A model generated the notes under the pieces. That model saw nothing but the letters and a program-made list of their open reading frames with translations. It was not told the origin of the DNA and did no database searches. From Nitrospirota bacterium (GTDB taxonomy: Bacteria > Nitrospirota > Nitrospiria > Nitrospirales > UBA8639), in assembly GCA_029881175.1 (NCBI GenBank), contig JAOUNC010000126.1, positions 1 to 7,734 on the forward strand: 7,734 nucleotides of DNA. The letters run 5' to 3'. Below, one piece after another: positions 1-7,734 of this stretch. Position 1 is the stretch's first letter. Each line of letters opens with the position of its first letter. The position numbers and the translations under genes are program-made.

Positions 1-109
1 AAGAGAACGTATATTTTGTGGACATTTTTGCATCCCTCTCTGTTAATTGTCTCAAGTAAGAGCAGGCAGAGTCGAGCCTTAAGTTCACTGGCAACTCATC
101 TCCTAGGCA

Positions 110-440
110 TTGACTGAGAATCGTGGGTCTGAACGCGGCACCTCTTTTTTTGACTTCTGCCGGCTGGCTTCTGGGGTGGACGCCTCAAACAGGACGCGGG
201 CCTTGTTTGATTCCTGCGAGTTGGGTTCTCCGGTAATACTTGGCTCCCCGACCTCGTGGTGTGGCCGAGCTGTGCAGCCGACCCGCAGAGCTTGCCCCTG
301 CGGAGGCAGGGGGCCATGCCACGGACAACCCTTGCATGGTGCGTCTCCACGAGACGCATTATGCGTGAGGTCGCACCCTTCTGGATGCAGCAAGCAATAC
401 CTCGGCCGACGGGACGAACCCGGGCAACTTTATTAAAGAC
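110..440. other. GC-rich stem-loop island, candidate structured RNA or mobile-element relic
   Basis: This stretch is much richer in GC than its flanks (69% counted over 251-350; 42% over 1-100). It contains a run of stem-loops: 185-193/202-210 (seven perfect pairs plus one G:U and one G:C); 217-225/247-256 (interrupted); 266-275/285-294 (one mismatch, one G:U); 295-301/306-312 (seven perfect pairs, GGAG loop); 314-319/334-339 (six pairs); and 340-346/352-358 (seven pairs). The last four abut almost without spacers. The two G:U pairs occur if the + strand is transcribed, which weakly favours that strand. Open frames of 87-108 codons exist in three frames on both strands at once, as expected of stop-poor GC-rich DNA. 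They look low-complexity and have no recognisable domain, so I do not call a gene. I do not recognise a tRNA, tmRNA, SRP RNA, RNase P RNA or known riboswitch core. A decayed intron or insertion element remains possible. Confidence 0.35.
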
Positions 441-608
441 ACACCTTATTCTCGCGGCGTTGTTACTAGATCAGCTTTCAGCCTCATCCGGCCCTTTGTG
501 CCTCGATTGACCAATGAATGCCTGGAAGGGCGAGGGATATTTGCAATGACGGAAAGAGGGGAGTCTGGGCGCATTCTTTGTCTCTAAATTATGGGCTTTT
601 GCTGTAAA
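441..608. other. Non-coding stretch, nothing recognised
   Basis: No frame here has a believable start, ribosome binding site and domain. A 65-codon open frame on the - strand (471-668) runs through it, but it has no recognisable motif and overlaps the likely promoter of the next gene. The first hundred bases of the window (1-109) are likewise empty apart from AT-rich sequence. I see no RNA gene or clear repeat in either stretch. Confidence 0.4.
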
Positions 609-638
609 TTGACGGCCAAAAAGAACGCTTGATATAGT
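609..638 (+). promoter_or_regulatory. Sigma70-type promoter candidate for the IPT gene
   Basis: A TTGACG box (609-614) is separated by 18 bp from TATAGT (633-638). Each box matches the housekeeping consensus at five of six positions. Transcription would start near 645 and give a leader of about 155 nt before the ATG at 801. A weaker alternative lies closer to the gene, with an AT-rich -10-like element near 776-781. The assignment rests on sequence match only. Confidence 0.4.
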
Positions 639-705
639 CCATTGTCCACCTTTGCTGTTTGGTCCCACCTCGGTTGTTGGAACCCCCCAGGTTAGGTTGG
701 TCTTC

Positions 706-724
706 TTCGAATGCGGTTTTCGAA
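706..724 (+). repeat. TTCGAA inverted repeat in the leader
   Basis: Two copies of TTCGAA (706-711 and 719-724) flank a 7-nt spacer. Because the hexamer is its own reverse complement, the pair is both a direct and an inverted repeat. It could be a dimeric operator half-site pair or a 6-bp RNA hairpin in the leader. It lies between the promoter candidate and the IPT start codon. No regulator is identifiable. Confidence 0.25.
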
Positions 725-745
725 ATGGCTGGTGTTTTGGTTATC

Positions 746-766
746 AAAAGGATGACTTCTCCTTTT
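746..766 (+). promoter_or_regulatory. Leader hairpin, possible attenuator
   Basis: AAAAGGA (746-752) pairs perfectly with TCCTTTT (760-766) around a 7-nt loop, and is followed by the T-rich run CATTTTCTTT. The layout resembles a weak intrinsic terminator placed 34 bp before the IPT start codon. The stem is AT-rich, so termination would be inefficient at best. It could instead affect mRNA stability or translation. Confidence 0.25.
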
Positions 767-785
767 CATTTTCTTTAAATATCAT

Positions 786-789
786 AAGG
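786..789 (+). promoter_or_regulatory. Ribosome binding site of the IPT gene
   Basis: AAGG, within TAAGGT, lies 11 nt upstream of the ATG at 801. It is a modest Shine-Dalgarno match. It supports 801 as the start, as does the signal peptide that begins exactly there. Confidence 0.5.
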
Positions 790-800
790 TTGTAACCACT

Positions 801-2456
801 ATGAAACAGATTTCACACTTTTTATTGGTGAGTGGGTTGGCCGTTCTGATTTTGACGGTGGGAGCCATTGCACAGGCGGAGATTTTTCCGACTGGTGGCC
901 CGCCAGGCACGACAGTCACGATTAGTGGCGAGGGGTTTGGGGATTTCAAGAATACGCAAGAAAACCGTGTGGAGTTTGAAGGGGTACCGGCTCTGATTCA
1001 ATCGTGGGAGCCGGATTTTATTTTAGTGAAGGTTCCGTTGAAAGCCCGTTCGGGGTCGGTGATGGTGTTGAATGGGGCACAAAAGCGAGAGGCTGGTGTC
1101 TTTACGCTTCAGGCCGTGAAGATCACGAAGGTGAGTCCATCTGAAGCCGAGGCAGGTTCCTTGGTGACGGTCGAAGGGGAACATTTCGGTAATACAGCGG
1201 GTTCGCGCGACCCGAATACGATGTTCGGGGTGAATCAAGTGTTAATTAATGGTATCCGGGCCGAGGTGCGCCGGTGGCGGCCGACAAAAATTGAAGTACA
1301 GATTCCCGCCAATGCCCAGACGGGGGATGTGGAAGTTCGATTGGCCTCAAGCGATCCATTGCCTGATGGCTCGTGTTGTGCTCCGGTGGAATATGCGGTG
1401 AGTAATACGATGCCCCTGACGGTGATTCCTCCCATTGCCTATGACCCGCCTTTCGGTCCGGTTGGGAGTAAGGTAGTGCTGTCAGGGCAAAATTTTGGAA
1501 CAACCGCCCCGAAGGACGGTCGAATTTCCATTGGCGGGAAGCTTGCGGCTATTGCCGAATGGACTGATCGTACGATTGTGGTGCATGTCCCCTTGAATGC
1601 TGAGTCCGGCCCGTTGGTGTTGCATCGTGATGGAGTGGATCGTACGATTGGTTCCTTTGATGTGGTGGCTACTGAGGTGAGCGGGTATTTCCCGAAGCGT
1701 GGACCCATTGGGACATTGATGATTATTAAAGGGAAGCATTTCGGGGTCCATTCGGAAGGTGGAAAGACTGCCTATGCTTTTGATTTTCAAACAGGGAATA
1801 ATGGCGTGGAAATCGGGGGAGTGCCTGCGGTCATTCATCGATGGTTGGATGACCAGATTGATGTATGGGTTCCGTTTAGTGCTCAAAGCGGAAAAGTCGT
1901 GGTGATTCGCGGTGGTGGCATTCCTCATCCTGATGGGACATGTTGTGAGCGTAAGGAAGTGGTGAAGCATGAGGCTGGAGAGTTTACAGTCGTGAGGCCG
2001 GAGATCCATGATTATTTTCCGAAAGAAGGCGGGTTGGATGAGGTGGTGACGATTACAGGGTCTGGATTTGGAGAGTTTTTGAAAATTTCTGAATCGACGC
2101 GGTTGGCGCTGAATCGTCAGGCGCATTCATGGCAGAATTATCGTTTGGGTGAGGATGTATCACGGACGGAAGTGTTGATTAACGGCCATGCCGCCATGGT
2201 GGTGTCCTGGAGTGATACCGAAATTCAAGTGCGAATTCCTCGTCGCCAGGCCTTTGGGGTTGGTAATCCTGAAGGCTTTGACTTGGATTTAATGGAAGGC
2301 GTGCTTCTGTTGAAGCGGGGTTCGTGGGACATGTTGGAGACTGGAGATTGTTGCACGCCCAAGAAATGGATGACCGTCATCGGTGGACCGTTTAAAATTT
2401 TAAGGCGTGGGCTTCCAGATACGGATTACTGGAAGGAAAAAGGCCGGGCTCAATAA
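801..2456 (+). CDS. Secreted five-domain IPT/TIG (Ig-like) protein with three CC pairs
   Basis: The 551-residue product is predicted to be exported. Residues 1-26 form a classical signal peptide (K2, a hydrophobic core, then AQA before E27) with no lipobox cysteine. The rest divides into five IPT/TIG Ig-like repeats: about 27-104, 105-209, 210-290, 291-399 and 400-536, plus a charged tail. Each opens with a P-x-x-G-x(2-4)-V-x-I/V-x-G-x-x-FG pattern and carries a later I/V-x-G-x-x-A...W...I-x-V-x-(V/I)P strand pair. Domains 2, 4 and 5 have an extra loop near their end containing adjacent cysteines: 192-193, 381-382 and 517-518. The first two loops share PDG(S/T)CC. These are the only cysteines in the protein. 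IPT domains generally mediate binding or act as structural modules; no catalytic domain is visible, so the function is unknown. The gene probably shares a transcript with the propeller gene 76 bp downstream. The fold assignment is firm; the role is not. Confidence 0.85.
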   Translation: MKQISHFLLVSGLAVLILTVGAIAQAEIFPTGGPPGTTVTISGEGFGDFKNTQENRVEFEGVPALIQSWEPDFILVKVPLKARSGSVMVLNGAQKREAGVFTLQAVKITKVSPSEAEAGSLVTVEGEHFGNTAGSRDPNTMFGVNQVLINGIRAEVRRWRPTKIEVQIPANAQTGDVEVRLASSDPLPDGSCCAPVEYAVSNTMPLTVIPPIAYDPPFGPVGSKVVLSGQNFGTTAPKDGRISIGGKLAAIAEWTDRTIVVHVPLNAESGPLVLHRDGVDRTIGSFDVVATEVSGYFPKRGPIGTLMIIKGKHFGVHSEGGKTAYAFDFQTGNNGVEIGGVPAVIHRWLDDQIDVWVPFSAQSGKVVVIRGGGIPHPDGTCCERKEVVKHEAGEFTVVRPEIHDYFPKEGGLDEVVTITGSGFGEFLKISESTRLALNRQAHSWQNYRLGEDVSRTEVLINGHAAMVVSWSDTEIQVRIPRRQAFGVGNPEGFDLDLMEGVLLLKRGSWDMLETGDCCTPKKWMTVIGGPFKILRRGLPDTDYWKEKGRAQ

Positions 2457-2457
2457 G

Positions 2458-2484
2458 CCTGAGCGTCAGGACTTGTTTTAAGTC
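2458..2484 (+). terminator. Two small adjoining hairpins after the IPT stop codon
   Basis: CCTGA (2458-2462) pairs with TCAGG (2466-2470) around a 3-nt loop just after the TAA. It is followed by GACTT (2470-2474) pairing with AAGTC (2480-2484) around GTTTT; the two share base 2470, so they may be alternative folds. There is no proper U-tract, so this would at most be a weak or partial terminator, or an mRNA stabiliser, between two genes that otherwise look co-transcribed. Confidence 0.25.
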
Positions 2485-2532
2485 TGCTTGTTCGGAATGG
2501 CTTTTATTGATTTGGATAGGACTGATCTGAAT

Positions 2533-3525
2533 ATGTTGAATCACTTGATGAAAAATATTTTGGTGGCTTCTGTTTTGTTTGTGGGAGGCGTTGGGGGGAT
2601 GGCCATTGAAGGGTTGGCCCAAGAAGTTCCTTCCTTAACGTTGCAGCTCCAGGAAAGCCCGGCACCAGGGACGTTGTTGGATGTCAATTTTTATGATGCC
2701 GAGCATGGTTGGATTGTCGGGGCGGGTGGCGTCATGTTGCACACCAAAGATGGCGGGGTGACTTGGGAAAAAGCTCCACGCCGAACGACGATGTTATTAA
2801 CAGCGGTCAGGTTTGCGGATAGCCAACATGGGTGGATCCTAGGGCAAAATGGTACGATTCTTCATACCAGAAACAGTGGGCTCCAATGGATGCAACAGGC
2901 CAGTGGGACGAATGGAATGTTATATGGCGCATTTTTTCTTTCTCCAGAGCATGGGTGGATTGTTGGTTCACGGGGGGTGATCTTGGTGACAACCGATGGT
3001 GGAGAAACCTGGTCCGATCAAGTGAGCAGCACGAATGCTGATTTATTTGGAATTCATTTTCTGGATGCAAAGACGGGATGGGTCGTTGGTGCGCTTGGAA
3101 CAATTTTAGTCACGCATGATGGTGGGGCCTCCTGGAGCCCGCAGCCGGCGAATAGTTCCACGACTTTTTTTGATATTACCTTTACGGATGCGGTCTCAGG
3201 TTGGGCGGTGGGAACTCAAGGGGCGATTTTCCAAACGTTGAATGCCGGGGAGACGTGGGTGGACCGGGCACGAGCCTGTGGGAGTCCCTGTCTCAAGCCA
3301 GCTGACCTCGTGAATATTCACTTTTCTACGTCCCTGCGCGGTCGTATTATTGGAGAACGTGGCACGATCCTCATAACAGAGGACGGGGGGTTTACCTGGA
3401 GCGAAATTGAACCCCTCAATACCGAAACGCTGTATGGATTGTCTCTTCCTGATTCGACGCAAGGCTTTGCCGTGGGGGACCATGGGACTATCCTTCATTT
3501 TCTTTCCCCACCTGCCGGTTCGTAG
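2533..3525 (+). CDS. Secreted Ycf48/HCF136-like seven-bladed beta-propeller protein
   Basis: The 330-residue product (from ATG 2533) belongs to the Ycf48/HCF136-like, BNR-type propeller family. The family's namesakes assist photosystem II assembly in phototrophs, but many non-phototrophic bacteria carry relatives of unknown function. I chose 2533 because GGATAGGA lies at 2514-2521 and the protein then opens with a signal peptide (MLNHLMKN, a hydrophobic core, cleavage near GLAQ/E). An in-frame ATG at 2548 is also possible; starts at 2488 (TTG) or 2497 would add a charged stretch before the signal peptide and lack a clear ribosome site. Seven units follow, each with a G-(W/F/R)-x-(V/L/I)-G strand, a G-(T/V/A)-(I/M)-(L/F) strand and, in the first six, D/N-x-G-x-(T/S/Q)-W. 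The unit glycines recur every 41 residues. Unit 5 has a six-residue insert with CGSPC. There is no membrane anchor or lipobox. It probably works outside the cytoplasm with the IPT protein, but no partner is proven. Confidence 0.82.
   Translation: MLNHLMKNILVASVLFVGGVGGMAIEGLAQEVPSLTLQLQESPAPGTLLDVNFYDAEHGWIVGAGGVMLHTKDGGVTWEKAPRRTTMLLTAVRFADSQHGWILGQNGTILHTRNSGLQWMQQASGTNGMLYGAFFLSPEHGWIVGSRGVILVTTDGGETWSDQVSSTNADLFGIHFLDAKTGWVVGALGTILVTHDGGASWSPQPANSSTTFFDITFTDAVSGWAVGTQGAIFQTLNAGETWVDRARACGSPCLKPADLVNIHFSTSLRGRIIGERGTILITEDGGFTWSEIEPLNTETLYGLSLPDSTQGFAVGDHGTILHFLSPPAGS
2674..3507 (+). repeat. Seven 41-residue propeller repeats
   Basis: Counted from ATG 2533, the repeat glycine that opens the G-W-x-V-G strand falls at residues 59, 100, 141, 182, 223, 270 and 311. 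Every interval is 41 residues (123 bp) except the fifth, which is 47. The repeats are diverged at DNA level, so they are an old protein-level repetition and not a recent tandem duplication. Seven units match the seven blades of the Ycf48 fold. Confidence 0.8.
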
Positions 3526-3550
3526 GTTGATTCTGCGGTCAGAGTTCTAC
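3522..3550. terminator. Hairpin across the two convergent stop codons
   Basis: GTAG (3522-3525, containing the TAG of the propeller gene) pairs with CTAC (3547-3550, containing the complement of the rsmE stop). Inside, after a 3-nt bulge, GATTCTG (3529-3535) pairs with CAGAGTT (3540-3546), including two G:T wobbles, around a CGGT loop. No U-tract follows on either strand. It could be a weak bidirectional terminator or simply an RNA end-stabiliser; chance is also possible. Confidence 0.25.
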
Positions 3551-4290
3551 CCCTCTTCAGCCTGAAAGCGCGCTTGAAGAATGGCTACGGCCGCCAGGCT
3601 GGCCGTCTCTGCACGTAATATTTCTTTCCCAAATGACGCGAACCGGCAACCGGTGGCTTGTGCTGCATCTAATTCTCTTGCCGACCATCCCCCTTCTGGA
3701 CCAATCATCACCGTTACCGGTGTTGATGTTTCTTCTGATACACAAGGAATGGTGAGTAATGATTGGGCTCCTGTTCGTTCTGCCATGACTATTGGAGGAG
3801 AGGGGTGAGATGTTTCAAGAAATTGTTGAAACGTGTGCATTGGTAAAATTGTCGGCAATGTCCAACGTTCACTTTGTTGTGCGGCTTCACAAGCAATTCG
3901 CATCCATCGTGCGCGATGAGTTTCTTCTTGTTTTTCGGATAGTTGGAGAATGACACGCTCTGTTATGAGCGGACGGATAGCTGCGATCCCGAGTTCTGTG
4001 GCCTTTTGAATAACCCAGCCCATTTTCTCGCCCTTGAGAAGGGCTTGGGCCAAAATAATGGGAGGGCGTGTTTGGCGGGGAAGGTCTTCAGTCCGTTGAA
4101 TGCTGGCTTGCAAGCTCTGCTTGGTGATCTGAGTGACGGTTGTGTGGTAACGATGTCCCTGGTCATCATTGAAGAGCAGGGAATCACCAGGTTTTGTGCG
4201 AAGACTTTTTGAGAGATGGGTGAGGAGGGGATCAACGATCTTCACCAGTCCATCCACCACGTCTTGGGAATGGATGAAGAAGACAGGCAT
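3547..4290 (-). CDS. rsmE: 16S rRNA (uracil(1498)-N(3))-methyltransferase RsmE
   Basis: RsmE transfers a methyl group from S-adenosylmethionine to N3 of U1498 in 16S rRNA, in the assembled 30S subunit in the cytoplasm. The 247-residue length is normal for the family. The N-terminal PUA-like RNA-binding part covers about residues 1-70, and the SPOUT (trefoil-knot) methyltransferase domain follows. Visible family motifs are LLKGEKMGWVIQKATELG (84-101), ACEAAQQSER (133-142), IGPEGGW (196-202) and LRAETA (225-230), the last two shaping the SAM-binding knot. ATG 4290 is the only possible start, because upstream in frame there is no start codon before the dnaJ stop. No clear Shine-Dalgarno precedes it, so translation may depend on ribosomes finishing dnaJ 42 bp upstream. 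The position after dnaJ is common in bacteria; in several groups prmA lies between them, but not here. Confidence 0.95.
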   Translation of the reverse strand: MPVFFIHSQDVVDGLVKIVDPLLTHLSKSLRTKPGDSLLFNDDQGHRYHTTVTQITKQSLQASIQRTEDLPRQTRPPIILAQALLKGEKMGWVIQKATELGIAAIRPLITERVILQLSEKQEETHRARWMRIACEAAQQSERWTLPTILPMHTFQQFLETSHPSPPIVMAERTGAQSLLTIPCVSEETSTPVTVMIGPEGGWSARELDAAQATGCRFASFGKEILRAETASLAAVAILQARFQAEEG

Positions 4291-4312
4291 CTGGATTGAA
4301 CGGCTGAGGAGG

Positions 4313-4336
4313 CTAAGCCCTAAAGGCGTGGCTTAG
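4313..4336 (-). promoter_or_regulatory. Hairpin over the dnaJ stop codon, dnaJ-rsmE junction
   Basis: CTAAGCC (4313-4319) and GGCTTAG (4330-4336) form a perfect 7-bp stem with a 10-nt loop. In the transcript the 5' arm holds the dnaJ TAA. The fold is followed by CCTCC and not by a U-tract, so it is unlikely to be an efficient intrinsic terminator. It could damp rsmE expression or protect the upstream mRNA. It would be melted by ribosomes terminating on dnaJ. Confidence 0.35.
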
Positions 4337-5448
4337 TCGAACAGGTTTTTCACTTTGTCGAACAGGCCTTCACCTTGAGACTCGATATTCAGGCCGCTTT
4401 CCACCGCAAAACTATTGAGGAGTTCTCGTTGTTGGGGGGTCAATTTAGTGGGAATTTCAATTTTGATTCGGATCAATTGGTCCCCACGAATGTGAGACTT
4501 GAGGCCAGGAGCGCCAAGGCCTTTTAGCCGAAGAATTTGGTCATGTTGTGTCCCTTCCGGAATTTTGACCATGGTGCTACCGGTGAGCGTCGGGACTTCC
4601 ACTCGTCCGCCAAGCGTGGCGGTGACAAAATGGAGACGGAGGTCAAACAAGATGTCTTGGCCTTTGCGCACAAACTGAGGATGAGCTTTGACATTTAAGG
4701 CGACATAGAGATCCCCTGGGGGGCCTCCGTTTATCCCATGTTCGCCCTCATTGGAGAGCCGTAATCGCATCCCTGTTTCGACGCCTGCCGGTATGGTCAC
4801 TGAGAGCATACGTTCTTTGTGCACCCGTCGTTGCCCACGGCATTTTTTGCAGGGATCAGCAATAATCTTCCCCGCCCCTTGGCATTGGCCGCAGGTCCGG
4901 TTGATGGTGAAAAACCCTTGCTGGAGTCGAATCTGACCTGCCCCTCGACAGGCAGAACATGATTGAATGGATTCCTCGGATTTGGCTCCCGTCCCGTGAC
5001 AGGTCTCGCAGACTTCCCAACGGGGAATTTTTAGATTGGCTTCTTTGCCGTTAATGGCTTCTTCGAATGAAATTTCGAGATTGTATTGAAGGTCATTTCC
5101 TTGTTCGGCGCGACTGCGTCCTCGACCTCCTCCAAAGAAGTCTTCAAAGATATCTCCAAATACATCGCCAAAGCCTCCGCCTCCAAATCCTTCGCCACCC
5201 CCTTGGCCTGCAGCAGCATGTCCGAACATGTCGTATTTTCTTCGACGCTCGGTGTCGCTAAGAACTTCATAGGCTTCCCCGGCTTCTTTGAATTTTTCCT
5301 CAGCGGCTTTTTTCTTGTCCTCTTCAGAATGGAGATCGGGGTGATGTTGTCTGGCCAGTTTGCGAAAGGCCTTTTTGATCTCATCTTCAGAGGCATTGCG
5401 CTCCACCCCCAACACGACGTAATAACAGCGTTTCTCCGTTTGTGCCAT
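4333..5448 (-). CDS. dnaJ: Chaperone protein DnaJ (Hsp40, type I)
   Basis: DnaJ binds unfolded proteins, passes them to DnaK and stimulates its ATPase. The 371-residue product has all type I parts in order. The J domain (about 7-72) carries the essential HPD at 36-38. A glycine/phenylalanine-rich linker follows (about 75-109). The zinc-binding cysteine-rich region has four CxxC motifs starting at 147, 164, 186 and 200. The beta-sandwich substrate-binding domains and dimerisation region run from about 210 to 371. The fourth zinc motif reads CKKCRGQR, with arginine where the usual CxxCxGxG has its last glycine; all eight cysteines remain, so zinc binding should be intact. ATG 5448 is supported by an in-frame stop at 5458-5460 and an AGGG ribosome site seven bases away. 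The gene lies 71 bp after dnaK and 42 bp before rsmE, probably in one operon. The length and domain set are typical, so function is secure. Confidence 0.98.
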   Translation of the reverse strand: MAQTEKRCYYVVLGVERNASEDEIKKAFRKLARQHHPDLHSEEDKKKAAEEKFKEAGEAYEVLSDTERRRKYDMFGHAAAGQGGGEGFGGGGFGDVFGDIFEDFFGGGRGRSRAEQGNDLQYNLEISFEEAINGKEANLKIPRWEVCETCHGTGAKSEESIQSCSACRGAGQIRLQQGFFTINRTCGQCQGAGKIIADPCKKCRGQRRVHKERMLSVTIPAGVETGMRLRLSNEGEHGINGGPPGDLYVALNVKAHPQFVRKGQDILFDLRLHFVTATLGGRVEVPTLTGSTMVKIPEGTQHDQILRLKGLGAPGLKSHIRGDQLIRIKIEIPTKLTPQQRELLNSFAVESGLNIESQGEGLFDKVKNLFD

Positions 5449-5519
5449 TAATAGACCCTACCAGAGACGTGCTGAGGATGGAATGAATGAAATACGCGTC
5501 GTATCATGGATGCGCGTTA
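5449..5519 (-). other. dnaK-dnaJ intergenic spacer with a small hairpin
   Basis: This 71-bp gap is the largest within the chaperone operon. ATACG (5492-5496) pairs with CGTAT (5500-5504) around CGT, and the dnaJ ribosome site (complement of CCCT, 5456-5459) lies at the other end. No U-tract or convincing promoter is seen. Such a spacer could allow partial mRNA processing that sets different DnaK and DnaJ levels, but the sequence does not prove it. Confidence 0.3.

Positions 5520-7734
<2,215 letters not shown>

Noticed and set aside
145..151. Run of seven T on the + strand as an intrinsic terminator
   Set aside because: No stable stem lies directly upstream of the T run.
103..377. Truncated group II intron on the - strand (GTGCG at 372-376 resembles the 5' end consensus)
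   Set aside because: A five-base match is weak. I cannot see domain V, a reverse transcriptase or an intron 3' end. It stays only a possible explanation for the island.
103..436. Overlapping open frames of 84-108 codons on both strands in the GC-rich island
   Set aside because: They coexist in several frames over the same bases, have no ribosome sites or domains, and are rich in Arg, Pro, Ser and Gly. This is expected of stop-poor GC-rich DNA.
471..668. 65-codon - strand open frame
   Set aside because: It has no recognisable motif and no ribosome site, and it covers the promoter candidate of the IPT gene.
752..778. Eight-codon upstream reading frame in the IPT leader
   Set aside because: The purine-rich AAAAGG directly abuts the ATG, leaving no spacing for a working ribosome site.
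1566..1650. Exact 13-bp in-frame direct repeat GATCGTACGATTG, copies 72 bp apart in IPT domain 3
   Set aside because: Both copies encode Asp-Arg-Thr-Ile in different structural positions. It is short, contains a palindrome, and chance is enough to explain it.
1482..2126. 214-codon - strand open frame inside the IPT gene
   Set aside because: It is a shadow of the coding + strand gene, whose domains, signal peptide and ribosome site are clear.
2488..2532. Earlier starts (TTG 2488 or ATG 2497) for the propeller gene
   Set aside because: They would place a charged stretch before the signal peptide and lack a Shine-Dalgarno; ATG 2533 has GGATAGGA upstream.

Overview
This 7.7 kb window looks like chromosomal DNA from a Gram-negative bacterium. 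It has two parts. The left half holds two secreted, repeat-built proteins of unknown function on the + strand. The right half holds the end of a heat-shock chaperone operon on the - strand. The taxon cannot be fixed from sequence alone. The DnaK and DnaJ style, moderate GC, and pairing of IPT/TIG and Ycf48-like secreted proteins would fit a Nitrospirota (Nitrospira-like) genome, but that is a low-confidence inference.

Layout. Positions 1-800 have no convincing gene. Within them, about 110-440 is a GC-rich island (69% GC counted over 251-350, against 42% over 1-100 and 35% over 701-800). It folds into at least six consecutive stem-loops, four of them back to back between 266 and 358. It is the best candidate here for an undescribed structured RNA or the relic of a mobile element. 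A sigma70-like promoter (609-638) and two leader hairpins precede the first gene. Gene 801-2456 encodes an exported protein with five IPT/TIG (Ig-like) domains; its only six cysteines form three adjacent CC pairs. Next, 2533-3525 encodes an exported seven-unit Ycf48/HCF136-like beta-propeller with a strict 41-residue period, broken once by a six-residue insert that carries the protein's only two cysteines.

The - strand reads grpE (partial, cut by the window edge), dnaK, dnaJ, rsmE. The first two overlap by ATGA. GrpE, DnaK and DnaJ form the Hsp70 cycle: DnaJ delivers substrate and stimulates ATP hydrolysis, and GrpE exchanges the nucleotide. RsmE methylates U1498 of 16S rRNA and commonly sits downstream of dnaJ. 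The two halves converge, with only 21 bp between the Ycf48-like and rsmE stop codons.

The chaperone genes are ordinary and confidently assigned. The interest lies in the 110-440 island, the CC-bearing IPT protein with its propeller neighbour, and several hairpins at gene junctions.
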